From IMG/VR virus record IMGVR_UViG_3300028393_000263, positions 1 to 29,525 of that record: a stretch of 29,525 nucleotides of DNA. One strand, given 5' to 3'. Numbering within the stretch: the stretch's first letter is position 1; each line of letters begins with the position of its first letter. The notes under the pieces are model-generated. The model was given only the letters and a program-made list of their open reading frames with translations, was not told the DNA's origin and made no database searches. Position numbers and translations under genes: made by a program. The DNA comes from a virus. Below are positions 1-8,579 of the stretch, one piece after another.

Positions 1-686
1 AGACGACCGCTGCTGAGCAGACTCTTCTTGAGTCTCAGCTTCGTCGTGCAATTCCCGGTTACGACCAATTAATTTCTCAAGCGAGCAGCAATATTGGATC
101 GGCTTTAAAGGGCGAACTCTCTCCTGACGTCCAATCTCAGCTTCAACGATCTTCTGCTGGACGTGCGCTTAGCGGAGGGTATGGCGCTGGTTCGGGTGTT
201 GGTAGGAATCTGTCCGCTCGCGACTTTGGTCTGACATCGATGCAAGTCCAGAATCAGGGTCTTGCTCAAGCACAGAACTTTATCCAGCAACAGCGGACGT
301 TCGGAATGGCTCAACCGTTCTCGGTGAGCAGCATGTTCATTACGCCGACTCAACGCATCAACCTTTCGCTGCAAGAGAATCAGTCCCAGTACAATCGAGA
401 CATGGCTGCTGCTCAAGTTGCTGCTCAACCTGATCCTATGATGGCCGCTATCGGTGGTTCGTTGTCGAACATTGGCGGAATGGCGTTTGGTAGTGGTATG
501 GGCAGCATGATGGGCGGCGGCGGCGGCAGCGGCGGCAACCGTGGCGGCGGCGGTGGATTTACCATAAACATGGGCGGAGGCGGGTATGGAGTTGGAGGAG
601 GAGGTGGTAGCTACTATCCTCAAGGACGTAGTTCGGGTTACAATCCATACGGCCAAAATCCATACGGTGGATATAATGGTCTTTAA
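1..686 (+). CDS. Gly-rich phage virion protein, 3' part
   Basis: The frame is open from the first complete codon at position 3, so the gene starts upstream of the window; 227 codons are visible before TAA at 684-686. The first half is Gln/Ser/Ala-rich and helical in character, with the stretch RRAIPGYDQL and later SARDFGLTSMQVQNQGLAQ. The last ~75 residues are a low-complexity Gly tail (runs of 4-5 Gly between 503 and 615) ending in Tyr/Asn/Gly-rich repeats of the type NPYGGY. It is followed after 11 nt by the next virion gene on the same strand. I recognise the overall pattern from tailed-phage structural clusters, but no enzymatic motif is present. Its position just before two ejection-type proteins suggests a virion or tail-associated component. 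An ATG at 240 is internal and unlikely to be the real start. Confidence 0.7.
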   Translation, partial: TTAAEQTLLESQLRRAIPGYDQLISQASSNIGSALKGELSPDVQSQLQRSSAGRALSGGYGAGSGVGRNLSARDFGLTSMQVQNQGLAQAQNFIQQQRTFGMAQPFSVSSMFITPTQRINLSLQENQSQYNRDMAAAQVAAQPDPMMAAIGGSLSNIGGMAFGSGMGSMMGGGGGSGGNRGGGGGFTINMGGGGYGVGGGGGSYYPQGRSSGYNPYGQNPYGGYNGL

Positions 687-697
687 ACAAAATCATC

Positions 698-2077
698 ATG
701 GATCTACAACCTAATCGAAATGTTGGTCTTGAGAATCAGCTTCAGGCCATTCAGCTAGGCGCATCGCTGTACGACCGCGCACAGACGCAGAAGCGGATGA
801 TTGATCAGGTCAACATGCAGTTGGCCGACCAACAGATGCGTAAGGGGCAGGCTGAGCTTCAGAACAAGATTCAGCTCAATGCTTACAATCAGGCTTTAGA
901 TGAGCAGTTAAAGCTCACAAATGATTACGGAAACATGCAGACAAATCTGCAAATGCGTGATGAGTTTTTTAGAAATCCAAAAGCTGAATTCCCGAAATTT
1001 CTTCCGGTGCAGTCAAAGGCAAACCAGAACGTAATGTTTCAAGTTAGCCAGCAATTGGATAATTACGCGCCTCGCGCACGACTTCAGAAATCTCTACAGA
1101 CAATAGAAAACAAACAGCTAAGCGATGCGGCTGATATTCAAGAGCTGTATAATGTTAAGGCTGTAACTCCAGAAGGATCTATTGATCAGGCTGTTTTTGA
1201 TAAGTACATGCCAAAGCTTTTAGAAACAAGAAAGCTAAAAGATTACAGCCAAGACGTAAGGGCTGCGTTTACTCAAACAGATAAAACTCTCCCATTTGAA
1301 CAGCGAATTGGAGATGCAATGGCAAAAGCCAAAGAACGTGGAAAGTCTTCTGCTGAAAAAATTCAAGATAGGAATGCTGAACTTGCAATAGGCGAGTACA
1401 CATCTGCATTTGGAAAACCAGACGAACAGACTGACGCATACATCAGAAACAACGCTTTCACTGGAAAATGGAAAACACCTGAAGGTACTGATCAAAAACG
1501 TATCAGGGGCGATGAAACCATTTCTAATTCTGCGTCAATGCTTACTGATCAACTTAATAACTTTGAAAAGCAGTTTGGTTCTGGTGCGATTCAAAAATAT
1601 GTCGGACTCATTGACGGCAAGGTTGAAGAGTTAAAAAGAAAGATTTCTTCCGCTAAAACTGAGGAAGAAAAACAAGCGTACGCTTTGCTTCAAAGATTTC
1701 AGAGCAACTTTAATACGGTTGCGTTTGAAAAGTCTGGAAAAGCTGTCACTTCTCAGGAAATGGAAAGGCTTAAAGCTGCTCTCGGTAATATCCAGAGCAA
1801 CAACTTTGCTGATGATGTCAGGAATTTTGCTTCTTTAGCCGCTGAAGATTACTACGGAACAATTAAGTCGTTCAAGGATCAGTACAGAATTACGCCAAAC
1901 CAAGTTCGGCAGGCCAATGAGCTTGTGGGCAAATTTAAATTGCCGTTTACACCGTTTGGTCAGCAGCAGCAATCAGCTCCGGCTCCTTCGACTAGAACCG
2001 CTCCGTCGCTTCCTCCCGGTGTGACTCCATTTACAGGTTCGACTAACGTTTCTTCTGGATTTCTTTACACTCCGTAA
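698..2077 (+). CDS. coiled-coil virion protein (possible internal/ejection protein)
   Basis: 459 residues from ATG 698. The sequence is rich in Gln, Asn, Lys and Glu. A predicted coiled coil covers roughly residues 10-90 (heptad-like QLADQQMRKGQAELQNKIQ) and there are further helical stretches through residue 400. The C-terminus (about 420-459) is a Pro/Ser/Gln linker-like tail. There is no signal peptide, membrane segment or catalytic motif. It sits between the Gly-rich virion gene and a 1,076-residue protein, with only 2 nt to the latter, so the three are co-transcribed. In T7-like phages, neighbouring coiled-coil proteins of this kind form the internal core that is ejected with DNA. That role is inferred from position and composition, not from a recognised domain. 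Base composition is clearly more AT-rich than the capsid gene. Confidence 0.6.
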   Translation: MDLQPNRNVGLENQLQAIQLGASLYDRAQTQKRMIDQVNMQLADQQMRKGQAELQNKIQLNAYNQALDEQLKLTNDYGNMQTNLQMRDEFFRNPKAEFPKFLPVQSKANQNVMFQVSQQLDNYAPRARLQKSLQTIENKQLSDAADIQELYNVKAVTPEGSIDQAVFDKYMPKLLETRKLKDYSQDVRAAFTQTDKTLPFEQRIGDAMAKAKERGKSSAEKIQDRNAELAIGEYTSAFGKPDEQTDAYIRNNAFTGKWKTPEGTDQKRIRGDETISNSASMLTDQLNNFEKQFGSGAIQKYVGLIDGKVEELKRKISSAKTEEEKQAYALLQRFQSNFNTVAFEKSGKAVTSQEMERLKAALGNIQSNNFADDVRNFASLAAEDYYGTIKSFKDQYRITPNQVRQANELVGKFKLPFTPFGQQQQSAPAPSTRTAPSLPPGVTPFTGSTNVSSGFLYTP

Positions 2078-2079
2078 TC

Positions 2080-5000
2080 ATGGGAACAATTAAATCTCCA
2101 TCTGGCCAGACATACAATTGGTCAAATCCAAATCCTCCCACTGAATCGGATTTTAAATCGATTGCCGATTACGAGGCAGCGCAAGGAATGTCTGCTCAAC
2201 CCCAGTCGCAAGGTCCGGCCACGATTGCCGAAATGCGTCGGCGTGAGGAGCAGGGCATGGTTGGAGCTTTGCCTCCAGACATGAGCGAAGCAGTAAAACG
2301 ATCCGCAGAGGTTGGAGGATTGGAGCGGTTTGTTGGTGAGATGGGGAGATTGCCTGAATCTACAGGTCAAATTGCACCTCCAGAATATCAAGGCGGTCGA
2401 ATTGCCCCGTCTGGACAGCTTACTCCGATGGCACAAGCTGAGTCTCGCGGAATGCGTAATGCTTCAGCGTTGTATGCCGCAACAGTGCCATCGCTTGTTG
2501 CTGCTCCGTTCATCGCTGGTCTTGGACCTGTTACTGGAGCCTTAGTGGAAGGCGGCATCGGGCTTGCAAGCCAAGGCGTTTCTCAAACGATTTCCCCTGA
2601 CGAATACAAAGGTGGCGAGATGGCAGCCGCCGCTGTACCCGGATTCAACATTGGCCAAAAAGCCAGCAAGCTGAAGCAGGTTGCACTTGGAGTTGGGTCT
2701 GGAACTTTGACGTCCGCAGCTCAGGCTGGGCTAGAATCTCTTGATAATGAAAATGCGAATTACGAAGATATTCTTTTTCGCACCGGACTTGGTGGATTTC
2801 TCAGCATGGCTGGAGAAACAGTTCCGGGAGCTATCGGAGCAGTAGTTCGCGCAAGGAGCGTAAATCCAAGACTGATTGCCGCTGAATTTGAGCGTCCGTT
2901 TACGCAGCAATTCATCAAGGATCGTGGAACTGAAATTCAAAAAGAACTTGAACGTCGAGGTGCTGGTGGATTGTCATCCCAATTTGCAGACGACATTGCA
3001 AGAACGCTGTACTCCCCGAACTCTGGACTTAAACCCGATGAGTTCAGGAACAATATTGCGAAAATAGTCTCAGATTCGTTTGGCCAAGGATCATCGTCTG
3101 GTTTGTCCAGATCCGAAATATCCGACTCAATTAAAACTCAACTTGGCAATTACGTTCAAAATGCGGACAAAATTGCGGGAGACGCTGTTGACCAGTTTGT
3201 TTCAAAATCTGAAAAACTAGTTACAGATGTAACAAATATAATAGATCAGAAATACGCTTCCAGAAACAAGAGGTTGACTGATCTTGTTAGAGGTTTTGAA
3301 GGAAGGTACGCAACCGACTCTCAACCTTTGATCAATCAGATCAACGATCTTGAAGCTAAGAAGAAATTGCTTCCAGATGAGTCAATTGAAAGAAAACGGA
3401 TAGATGATGAGATTTCTGTAATCAACCAGCAGGTTCAAGATATCCAAGCTGGAGCTGTGCGTGGATACGGCCCTGCTTCTGGAATATCAAAAGAAGAACT
3501 TGGTCAACGAGTTCAACAAATTGGACGTGAAGAACTTCAGTTTTTTAAAGATGAAAGTAACAAAGGATATGGAAAATTAGAACCTCAACTAGACAAGGTA
3601 AAAATAACTTCGACTGAAATTGGACCTGATGGCAAAGAGGTTGAAGTAATTAAGACCGCAAATCAACTTCGAGAAGAAAGAAAGAAAATCCTTAAGGAAA
3701 TTGATTTCAATAAACAGGTTCAAAAAGCCGACTACTCTGTATTTGAAAGACTCGATAAAATTAACGGACAGCTTGACGAAGCATTGTTGAACGACCCCGG
3801 TCTTAAGGGATTGCTTGAAGCTGAAAACAAGTTTTACAGCACCGGAATTTCTAGGTTCAAAGGGTTCTTCGCAGACAAAGTGCTTCGAGAGGCTGGAGAA
3901 GCTGGAGGTATGCCGGGAATAGTTTCCACGGTTGCCGGTGCAAGTGGCGCTCAGAATTTAAAACTGCTCAAGAACATGCTTGGAGATAGGTATGGAGAAA
4001 TTGAGCCAAGTCTTAGGGAATTTGTTTACACGCAAATCAAAGGTGAAAATCCAAATGATTTCCTAAAAGGACTCACAAAAGGAAAAGGCGGGTATGCAAC
4101 TGGAATTCAAAAAGAAGTCATCAACGATTTGTTTCCAGACCTTTCTGAAATCAATGATGTTGCATCAAAGTACGGCTCGTTAATTGATCAAAGAGCAGTG
4201 CTTGTGGCTGAATCAAGCGGTTTAGAAAATCAAATAAAAAGCCTGACCAAACAAGTTGATGACGGTATTAAAGGCGCACAGGAAAAGCTTAATGCCGTAA
4301 ATTCTCAGTTTGACAAAGTTACATCTAAGATTGCAGTACTAAAGGCTTCGAATGTTACTGAGAGAGAAAATGAAATCATAAAGTCTCTTGGTAAAATTAG
4401 AGCGGAAGTGAACAAAGCTGGAGCCTCAAAAAGTGACGCTCTTGATTCGTTTAAGTTGGATGAGGTTGTTCGTGAGCTTTCAACGGAGGGTGGTCTTCCG
4501 CTTTACAAAGCTCTTGAACGAGCTATCGAAGTGACGAGCGCCGCTAAAGACAGGTTCTACGGAGTTGTTAAAAAATCAATGCAACCGGGTGGTCAGCTTG
4601 AAAGTTTTAATCCGTCAAATCTGATAGATTTCTTGGCACCGGGAAAGAGTGCTGAAATTTCATCCGATTATCGTGTCCGTCGATTTATGGAGGTCGTTGG
4701 AAAAGAACGTCCAGACTTGATAAACGACGCGCAGAACATGCTAATCGGAAGGATTGTCGCTGAATCTTTTGACGGCAAAAAAATCAACACAGAGAAACTT
4801 TCTTCTCTTGTTGGAAACAGTGAAGCTCCGGGAAAGTATTATGAAGCAACCCAAAGACTGCTTGGGAAAGATGGCGAGAAGAGAATTAACAATGTTGCTG
4901 ATCAGTTAAGCCAATTTTCAAATCTTGGAAAGCCAAGCGTTTTCACAAAGATTATTGCTCCAACACTTGCTACTGCAATTGGATATCAAATATCCAAAGA

Positions 5001-5310
5001 AGCTGGAGCCGGTATTGGGCTTGGAGGTTACCTTGCTTACAAAGGCGTGGAAAAAGGGATGAAAGAAGCTGTTGATGCTGCTGTCGGAAGGATTCTTAAA
5101 ACCCCAGAATACTTGGACATTGTTTCCAAGCCTTTGGATGCGGCTACAAAAGGCCAGATAGACAAGATTGAGCGCATGTGGCCGCGCATTTTGAAGATGG
5201 AGACAGATCGAGTGATGCTTAACAAAGAGGAAGCGCAGCCTGTTTTAAGTTCTGCCCGTCAAACTTTTGAAAATGTTTCTCAATCTGTTTCAAACTTTTT
5301 TGGAAGATAA
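2080..5310 (+). CDS. large internal virion / DNA-ejection-like protein
   Basis: 1,076 residues from ATG 2080, 2 nt after the previous stop. The N-terminal ~125 residues are Pro/Gln-rich and polar. Residues ~129-170 form a Gly/Ala-rich hydrophobic segment (VPSLVAAPFIAGLGPVTGAL), followed by another apolar stretch to ~290. The middle (about 300-950) is long charged helices, including a coiled coil near 710-790. A second Gly/Ala-rich hydrophobic segment lies near 960-1000 (AGAGIGLGGYLAYKG). Size, coiled coils and buried hydrophobic hairpins resemble the very large internal core proteins of podoviruses that form a trans-envelope channel. I see no lytic transglycosylase signature, which some such proteins carry at the N-terminus. 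The function is inferred from architecture and neighbours. Confidence 0.6.
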   Translation: MGTIKSPSGQTYNWSNPNPPTESDFKSIADYEAAQGMSAQPQSQGPATIAEMRRREEQGMVGALPPDMSEAVKRSAEVGGLERFVGEMGRLPESTGQIAPPEYQGGRIAPSGQLTPMAQAESRGMRNASALYAATVPSLVAAPFIAGLGPVTGALVEGGIGLASQGVSQTISPDEYKGGEMAAAAVPGFNIGQKASKLKQVALGVGSGTLTSAAQAGLESLDNENANYEDILFRTGLGGFLSMAGETVPGAIGAVVRARSVNPRLIAAEFERPFTQQFIKDRGTEIQKELERRGAGGLSSQFADDIARTLYSPNSGLKPDEFRNNIAKIVSDSFGQGSSSGLSRSEISDSIKTQLGNYVQNADKIAGDAVDQFVSKSEKLVTDVTNIIDQKYASRNKRLTDLVRGFEGRYATDSQPLINQINDLEAKKKLLPDESIERKRIDDEISVINQQVQDIQAGAVRGYGPASGISKEELGQRVQQIGREELQFFKDESNKGYGKLEPQLDKVKITSTEIGPDGKEVEVIKTANQLREERKKILKEIDFNKQVQKADYSVFERLDKINGQLDEALLNDPGLKGLLEAENKFYSTGISRFKGFFADKVLREAGEAGGMPGIVSTVAGASGAQNLKLLKNMLGDRYGEIEPSLREFVYTQIKGENPNDFLKGLTKGKGGYATGIQKEVINDLFPDLSEINDVASKYGSLIDQRAVLVAESSGLENQIKSLTKQVDDGIKGAQEKLNAVNSQFDKVTSKIAVLKASNVTERENEIIKSLGKIRAEVNKAGASKSDALDSFKLDEVVRELSTEGGLPLYKALERAIEVTSAAKDRFYGVVKKSMQPGGQLESFNPSNLIDFLAPGKSAEISSDYRVRRFMEVVGKERPDLINDAQNMLIGRIVAESFDGKKINTEKLSSLVGNSEAPGKYYEATQRLLGKDGEKRINNVADQLSQFSNLGKPSVFTKIIAPTLATAIGYQISKEAGAGIGLGGYLAYKGVEKGMKEAVDAAVGRILKTPEYLDIVSKPLDAATKGQIDKIERMWPRILKMETDRVMLNKEEAQPVLSSARQTFENVSQSVSNFFGR

Positions 5311-5322
5311 TATTTTTCCTCA

Positions 5323-5634
5323 ATGAAAACCTCACTCTCCAAAAAAGGTAACACCTATCAGGGCAAGAAGGTGACGCTGAATAAACCCTTCTACACGCCG
5401 GGTGAGCGGAAGAAGAGCGCGGTGTACGTTAAGAATCCGGCGGACAAGGTCGTCATCGTTCGCTTCGGCGATCCTGATATGACGATCAAGAAGTCGAATC
5501 CTGAGCGTCGTAAGAATTTCCGTGCGCGGCATAACTGTGCGGAGGCTAAGGACAAGACGACTCCTAAATTTTGGAGCTGCGCCGCATGGAGCTTGGCATT
5601 GATTTTGTCGGTTTTAACCTCAAACCCTATTTGA
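5323..5634 (+). CDS. small basic conserved phage protein
   Basis: 103 residues from ATG 5323. The core from about residue 8 to 88 has the pattern VYVKNPADKVVIVRFGDPDM, then a Lys/Arg-rich stretch and FRARHNCAEAKDKTTPKFWSC. I recognise this arrangement from many phages, where it occurs as a small stand-alone protein or as a domain in virion or protease-associated proteins; its function is unknown. The two Cys residues with His (RHNC, WSC) could bind metal. In homologues as I remember them the protein ends soon after the WSC motif. Here it carries an extra hydrophobic tail (SLALILSVLTSNPI), which may be a divergent end or a late frameshift. It is followed 4 nt later by another small basic gene. 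Confidence 0.65.
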   Translation: MKTSLSKKGNTYQGKKVTLNKPFYTPGERKKSAVYVKNPADKVVIVRFGDPDMTIKKSNPERRKNFRARHNCAEAKDKTTPKFWSCAAWSLALILSVLTSNPI

Positions 5635-5638
5635 ATTT

Positions 5639-5818
5639 ATGGACAAGATGAAACTTGGTGGTGGCGGACGTTACGAGAAACTCGTTAGCAGTCTTGAGAG
5701 CAAGGGTGTCAAAGATCCGAAGGCTCTTGCGGCATCAATCGGCATGAAAAAATACGGCAAGAAGCGGTTTTTGTCGCTCGCTGCAAAAGGTCGTCGGCGC
5801 GCAATGAAAGAGGGCTAA
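5639..5818 (+). CDS. small basic phage protein (59 aa)
   Basis: ATG at 5639, TAA at 5816-5818. The sequence has the pattern GGGGRYEKLVSSLESKGVKD, then PKALAASIGMKKYGKKRF and a terminal AAKGRRRA. This short Lys/Arg-rich pattern (G-R-F/Y-x-x-L, KDPKALAA-x-IG-x-KKYGKK) recurs in unrelated phage genomes as a conserved small protein without known function. It probably binds nucleic acid, given its charge. It is the last plus-strand gene of this block. Its final 4 nt overlap the end of the convergent primase-helicase gene, so the two operons meet tail to tail with no room for a terminator between them. Confidence 0.65.
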   Translation: MDKMKLGGGGRYEKLVSSLESKGVKDPKALAASIGMKKYGKKRFLSLAAKGRRRAMKEG

Positions 5819-7629
5819 CGCTTAGGTCGTCCGCCTGTCCACGACTTCTTCGCTGTGGACTTATCGACGACGAACTGTTCGGGCGGTGCGTAATCCCATG
5901 ATATCGTACCGACGCCGCGCTGGATGATGATCGAGCCTGCTTTCTTATTTTCCTTATCCTGCAAGCCTGACCTATCTCCCCGCTTCGCCATTCCGAGCAT
6001 GAAGCGTCTTGGTTGATTGAATCCTATCTCCTTCATCACAATTACCTCTCTGGCCCAGTTCGTCAGGTCCGACGATCCGAATCCTGAGTAGGCCATATCT
6101 GCCACGCTCTCAGGTTTGTCGTCCTTGCCCTTTGGTTTCGGGAAGTGATGTACCAGCACGATGACAATCCCCGTCTCGATCATAATCGGCTGGAGCAGGT
6201 GACGCGTGAAGTTCGCGCAGACCTCGATATCCGATGGATTGCCTCCGATGTACGAGAGCAGCGGATCGATGTAGACGATGTCCACCTTCGTCTTGCGAAT
6301 GAGGCGACGCAGCATTTGCGTGAAGTCTGCGCCAGTACGAACCGCCTCGCGGAAGAACAGCATGTTGGCTCGTTTGAGTCCGTTGACCCAATCGCTACCG
6401 AACACCATCTGCGATGCTCCTTTGAGAGCGTCATGCTGATCGGCGATGTCGTTCTCCGCTTGGACGTAGGCCACTCTCAAAGGTCTTACAGGCTGTACAC
6501 CAAACCAGTCACTACCTATGGCCCACTTCAATCCCTGATAGAATGCCATGGAGCTTTTGCCGCATCCACTTTGCCCGACAAAGAGAAGCGATGAACCGCG
6601 TCGTAGCCATCTGTCGCCGATGAGGTTGTCAGGATCATTCTGCGGATCGTAATCGACAATGCTCTGGAGCGTGAACTCCTGAGGCATGTCCTGCGACTCC
6701 AGATGGTCCGTGTAGGCGTCCCAGTTCACCGAACCCACATTGACGGCTAACAGCTTCTGCTCGTTGCCATCTCGCATCACACCGGCCAGACGGCTGAACC
6801 TGCTTGCGTTCTTATTCTTTGGATCGATTCCGAGAGCCTCTAGCTGGCGATAGACGACATCACGGCGTTCGTTCCATTCCTCTTTGTTCGACGCATCGAC
6901 TCTGACCCAGCCGTGTAGGCTCTTACCGCCGGAATCGATGACGACAGAGAGCGGTAGCTTCGACTCCTTGAGGATCGTCCATTGCTCATCCTTCGTCTTC
7001 TCGTCCATCTCGACCAGCACATGGCGGAACGCTGCAACGCCGGAATCTGATCCGTTCTCCTCGATGCACGGGTTTATGCGGACATACGCGCCACGGCTAT
7101 CATCATTCGTCCACATGGCGCTGATGGGCGGCGTGAAGTGGTTCTTAATCCATTCGTCGCGCTTGAGGAACGTACCCTTAGAGTTTGGCCTACCTCTACC
7201 GTCCTCGTCGCAGATGATGTCGTTGCAGATGCAGACAATTTCATCCGGCTCGAAACAGGCTTTGAGGAAGTCGCTCGTCGTGAATGGTGCTGGTGGCTCA
7301 GGTACTGACTGGATCTTTTGAACGACGAACTTGCCAGTCGTTGATACGGGCGTTCCGCTTTGCGCGGATAGAAGCCATCCCCTTGGCTTGTCGTGCGCTA
7401 CATTCATCGCCTGATTCACTTTGTGGGCCAATTCATTGGGCTTCCACGGTGGAATACATTTCGCGTTGTACTCATGCAGGAGCGTCTCGGCATCCCCCGT
7501 AGCAAGCTCAAAACCGTGTATGAGCGCGGTTGCGACGGCGAAGGTTGCGTTATGACCGCCCTGACCAGCGACGGCTCCCGGCGTGTTTCTGAGCCATGCT
7601 CTCGCACGGTCGATCTTTGATTGATTCAT
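5815..7629 (-). CDS. primase-helicase (PriCT-like + AEP-like + RecA-fold ATPase)
   Basis: 604 residues from ATG 7629, coupled to the upstream gene by an ATGA overlap. Residues ~3-85 resemble the small helical PriCT-type domain (AGQGGHNATFAVATALIHGF, PPW). Residues ~195-300 look like a minimal archaeo-eukaryotic-type primase: acidic motif VEMDE at 206-210, SGGKSLHGWVRV at 233-244 and SRFSRLAGVMR at 276-286. Residues ~335-555 are a RecA-fold helicase of the RepA/AAA_25 kind: Walker A GQSGCGKSS at 352-360, Walker B IVYIDP at 451-456 and the VHH sensor at 493-495. The protein should lay primers and unwind DNA at the phage origin. The PriCT-like domain lies before the primase, whereas many primase-helicases have it after. 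The start context is AATCCA-ATG without a Shine-Dalgarno sequence. Confidence 0.85.
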   Translation of the reverse strand: MNQSKIDRARAWLRNTPGAVAGQGGHNATFAVATALIHGFELATGDAETLLHEYNAKCIPPWKPNELAHKVNQAMNVAHDKPRGWLLSAQSGTPVSTTGKFVVQKIQSVPEPPAPFTTSDFLKACFEPDEIVCICNDIICDEDGRGRPNSKGTFLKRDEWIKNHFTPPISAMWTNDDSRGAYVRINPCIEENGSDSGVAAFRHVLVEMDEKTKDEQWTILKESKLPLSVVIDSGGKSLHGWVRVDASNKEEWNERRDVVYRQLEALGIDPKNKNASRFSRLAGVMRDGNEQKLLAVNVGSVNWDAYTDHLESQDMPQEFTLQSIVDYDPQNDPDNLIGDRWLRRGSSLLFVGQSGCGKSSMAFYQGLKWAIGSDWFGVQPVRPLRVAYVQAENDIADQHDALKGASQMVFGSDWVNGLKRANMLFFREAVRTGADFTQMLRRLIRKTKVDIVYIDPLLSYIGGNPSDIEVCANFTRHLLQPIMIETGIVIVLVHHFPKPKGKDDKPESVADMAYSGFGSSDLTNWAREVIVMKEIGFNQPRRFMLGMAKRGDRSGLQDKENKKAGSIIIQRGVGTISWDYAPPEQFVVDKSTAKKSWTGGRPKR

Positions 7630-7853
7630 TGGATTCCAAGTTGTTTGCGCGCTATGTCCCCGCTTTCGCCCAGATCATTCGAGGCGATTTGCTGGAGAAC
7701 CGACTTTGATTCTTCGAATTTTGCGAAAAGGAGAGACAGCTCTTTGGGAGTCATCAGGTACTTGCTCCAATGTTGAATTGGAATGGAGCGAGACTGGAAC
7801 TTCGCAAAGAGCTGCTCTTGTGCTGCAATGTAGAGTTTAGGGTGCTTGTTCAA
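7626..7853 (-). CDS. hypothetical protein, TTG start likely
   Basis: I place the start at TTG 7853, giving 75 residues that begin (M)NKHPKLYIAAQEQLFAKF. A longer version from TTG 7931 would overlap the upstream gene by 95 nt, and its N-terminus reads like an out-of-frame copy of that gene. An internal ATG at 7754 is a third option. The protein is polar and helical (KELSLLFAKFEESKSVLQQI). I do not recognise a family. It ends in an ATGA overlap with the primase-helicase, so it is translationally coupled to it. It may be a loader or partner, but this is only a guess from position. Confidence 0.5.
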   Translation of the reverse strand: MNKHPKLYIAAQEQLFAKFQSRSIPIQHWSKYLMTPKELSLLFAKFEESKSVLQQIASNDLGESGDIARKQLGIQ

Positions 7854-8025
7854 TGACCGGGATAAACTTGGCTTTAAATTCAGCCTTCGTTCGAACGTAC
7901 ACCTTTGATTTACCGTCGCGGGTGTAGGCAACCCCCACCCATTTCATTTCTCCGATTCGTATCTCTACGTCGTCTGAAATGATTTCAACCTGCACCGAAC
8001 TGTTTCCTGAGTTTTTGAATTTCAT
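7837..8025 (-). CDS. small hypothetical protein (62 aa)
   Basis: ATG at 8025 gives MKFKNSGNSSVQVEIISDDV and onward, a beta-rich pattern (VQVEIISDDVEIRIGEMKWVGVAYT, then SKVYVRTKAEFKAKF) of the kind common in phage proteins of about 60 residues. An in-frame upstream start at 8130 would add 35 residues that duplicate the other frame of the upstream gene, so I reject it. It overlaps the upstream gene by 41 nt and the downstream TTG-start gene by 17 nt. The function is unknown. The VGVAYTRDGKSKVYVRT stretch suggests a small beta-sheet fold. Confidence 0.6.
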   Translation of the reverse strand: MKFKNSGNSSVQVEIISDDVEIRIGEMKWVGVAYTRDGKSKVYVRTKAEFKAKFIPVIEQAP

Positions 8026-8191
8026 CTTCGGAGGCGTTATCGAGATGTCCGACTCCAAGCGATTGCCAAGCGCCATCAATGATTTGCGCCTTGGGCTTTG
8101 GCTTAGTAATCCAACCTCGAAGAATCGCATGGTCGATCAGTGCTGGCGCTTCCTTCAACAGTTGTTCTCTAGTTATTTCACTTTTCATCAT
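7985..8191 (-). CDS. small hypothetical protein (68 aa)
   Basis: Two adjacent ATG codons at 8191 and 8188 open the frame (MMKSEITREQ). The protein is short and mostly helical, with the stretches LLKEAPALIDHAILRGWI and EDEIQKLRKQFGAG. I recognise no family. The ILRGWITKPK segment could be a helix-turn-helix remnant, but I cannot support that. It follows the upstream basic gene by 2 nt and overlaps the next gene by 41 nt, so it belongs to the same polycistronic early unit. The upstream sequence has no Shine-Dalgarno element. Confidence 0.6.
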   Translation of the reverse strand: MMKSEITREQLLKEAPALIDHAILRGWITKPKPKAQIIDGAWQSLGVGHLDNASEDEIQKLRKQFGAG

Positions 8192-8193
8192 AA

Positions 8194-8388
8194 TCAGGCT
8201 TTTTTAACAGATTTTCCGCGTCTTCCCATCGACCTTCTCATTCCAAGTTCTGGCCCAAGTTCACTGGCGAATCCGCGTCGGATCATCCATTCCTTGTACT
8301 TCTGATCGATGTATGCGAAGTGAATCTTTTCGCATGATTGATCTGATTCTGCTACCCGCATGATTGATAATTTATTTCCGTCGTTCAT
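8194..8388 (-). CDS. small basic hypothetical protein (64 aa)
   Basis: The start is ATG 8388, chosen because it makes an ATGA overlap with the preceding gene; a longer frame from 8505 would overlap that gene by 121 nt. The product reads MNDGNKLSIMRVAESDQSCE and later KYKEWMIRRGFASELGPELG, ending in a Lys/Arg-rich tail (RRSMGRRGKSVKKA). The basic tail suggests nucleic-acid contact. I recognise no family. It lies in a chain of four coupled small genes between the RuvC-like gene and the primase-helicase, which points to an early DNA-metabolism or regulatory role. Confidence 0.6.
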   Translation of the reverse strand: MNDGNKLSIMRVAESDQSCEKIHFAYIDQKYKEWMIRRGFASELGPELGMRRSMGRRGKSVKKA

Positions 8389-8579
8389 TTGTATGTCTCG
8401 ATTGTGTGTTTGTAGTGTCGCTCGGCTTGGGTGCAGTTCCAGCAAAGGTCTTGAGTTCCGTTGCATCCGCACCCGAGAGATTTGAAAAGTACATTGGCCA
8501 ACCATTGGTATTCTGCGATGGCCGCTCGCAATGTTTCCACGTCCGTTTCTTCGGACAAAGGTTTAAGCTCCTCGCTCAT
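8385..8579 (-). CDS. small Cys-containing hypothetical protein (64 aa)
   Basis: ATG 8579 overlaps the upstream stop as ATGA; the frame ends with another ATGA onto the next gene. The product begins MSEELKPLSEETDVETLRAA and has a C-terminal cluster GCGCNGTQDLCWNCTQAE with four Cys, in the pattern C-x-C ... C-x-x-C. This suggests a small zinc-binding or redox-sensitive module after a helical N-terminus (ETLRAAIAEYQWLANVLFKS). I recognise no family. A longer in-frame version from 8702 overlaps the RuvC-like gene and the membrane peptide gene and is not credible. Confidence 0.55.
   Translation of the reverse strand: MSEELKPLSEETDVETLRAAIAEYQWLANVLFKSLGCGCNGTQDLCWNCTQAERHYKHTIETYK

Noticed and set aside
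105-656. 183-codon minus-strand frame opposite the Gly-rich virion gene
   Set aside because: It is antisense of Gly codons, giving Ala and Ser runs. The plus-strand frame is open to the window edge and fits the operon.
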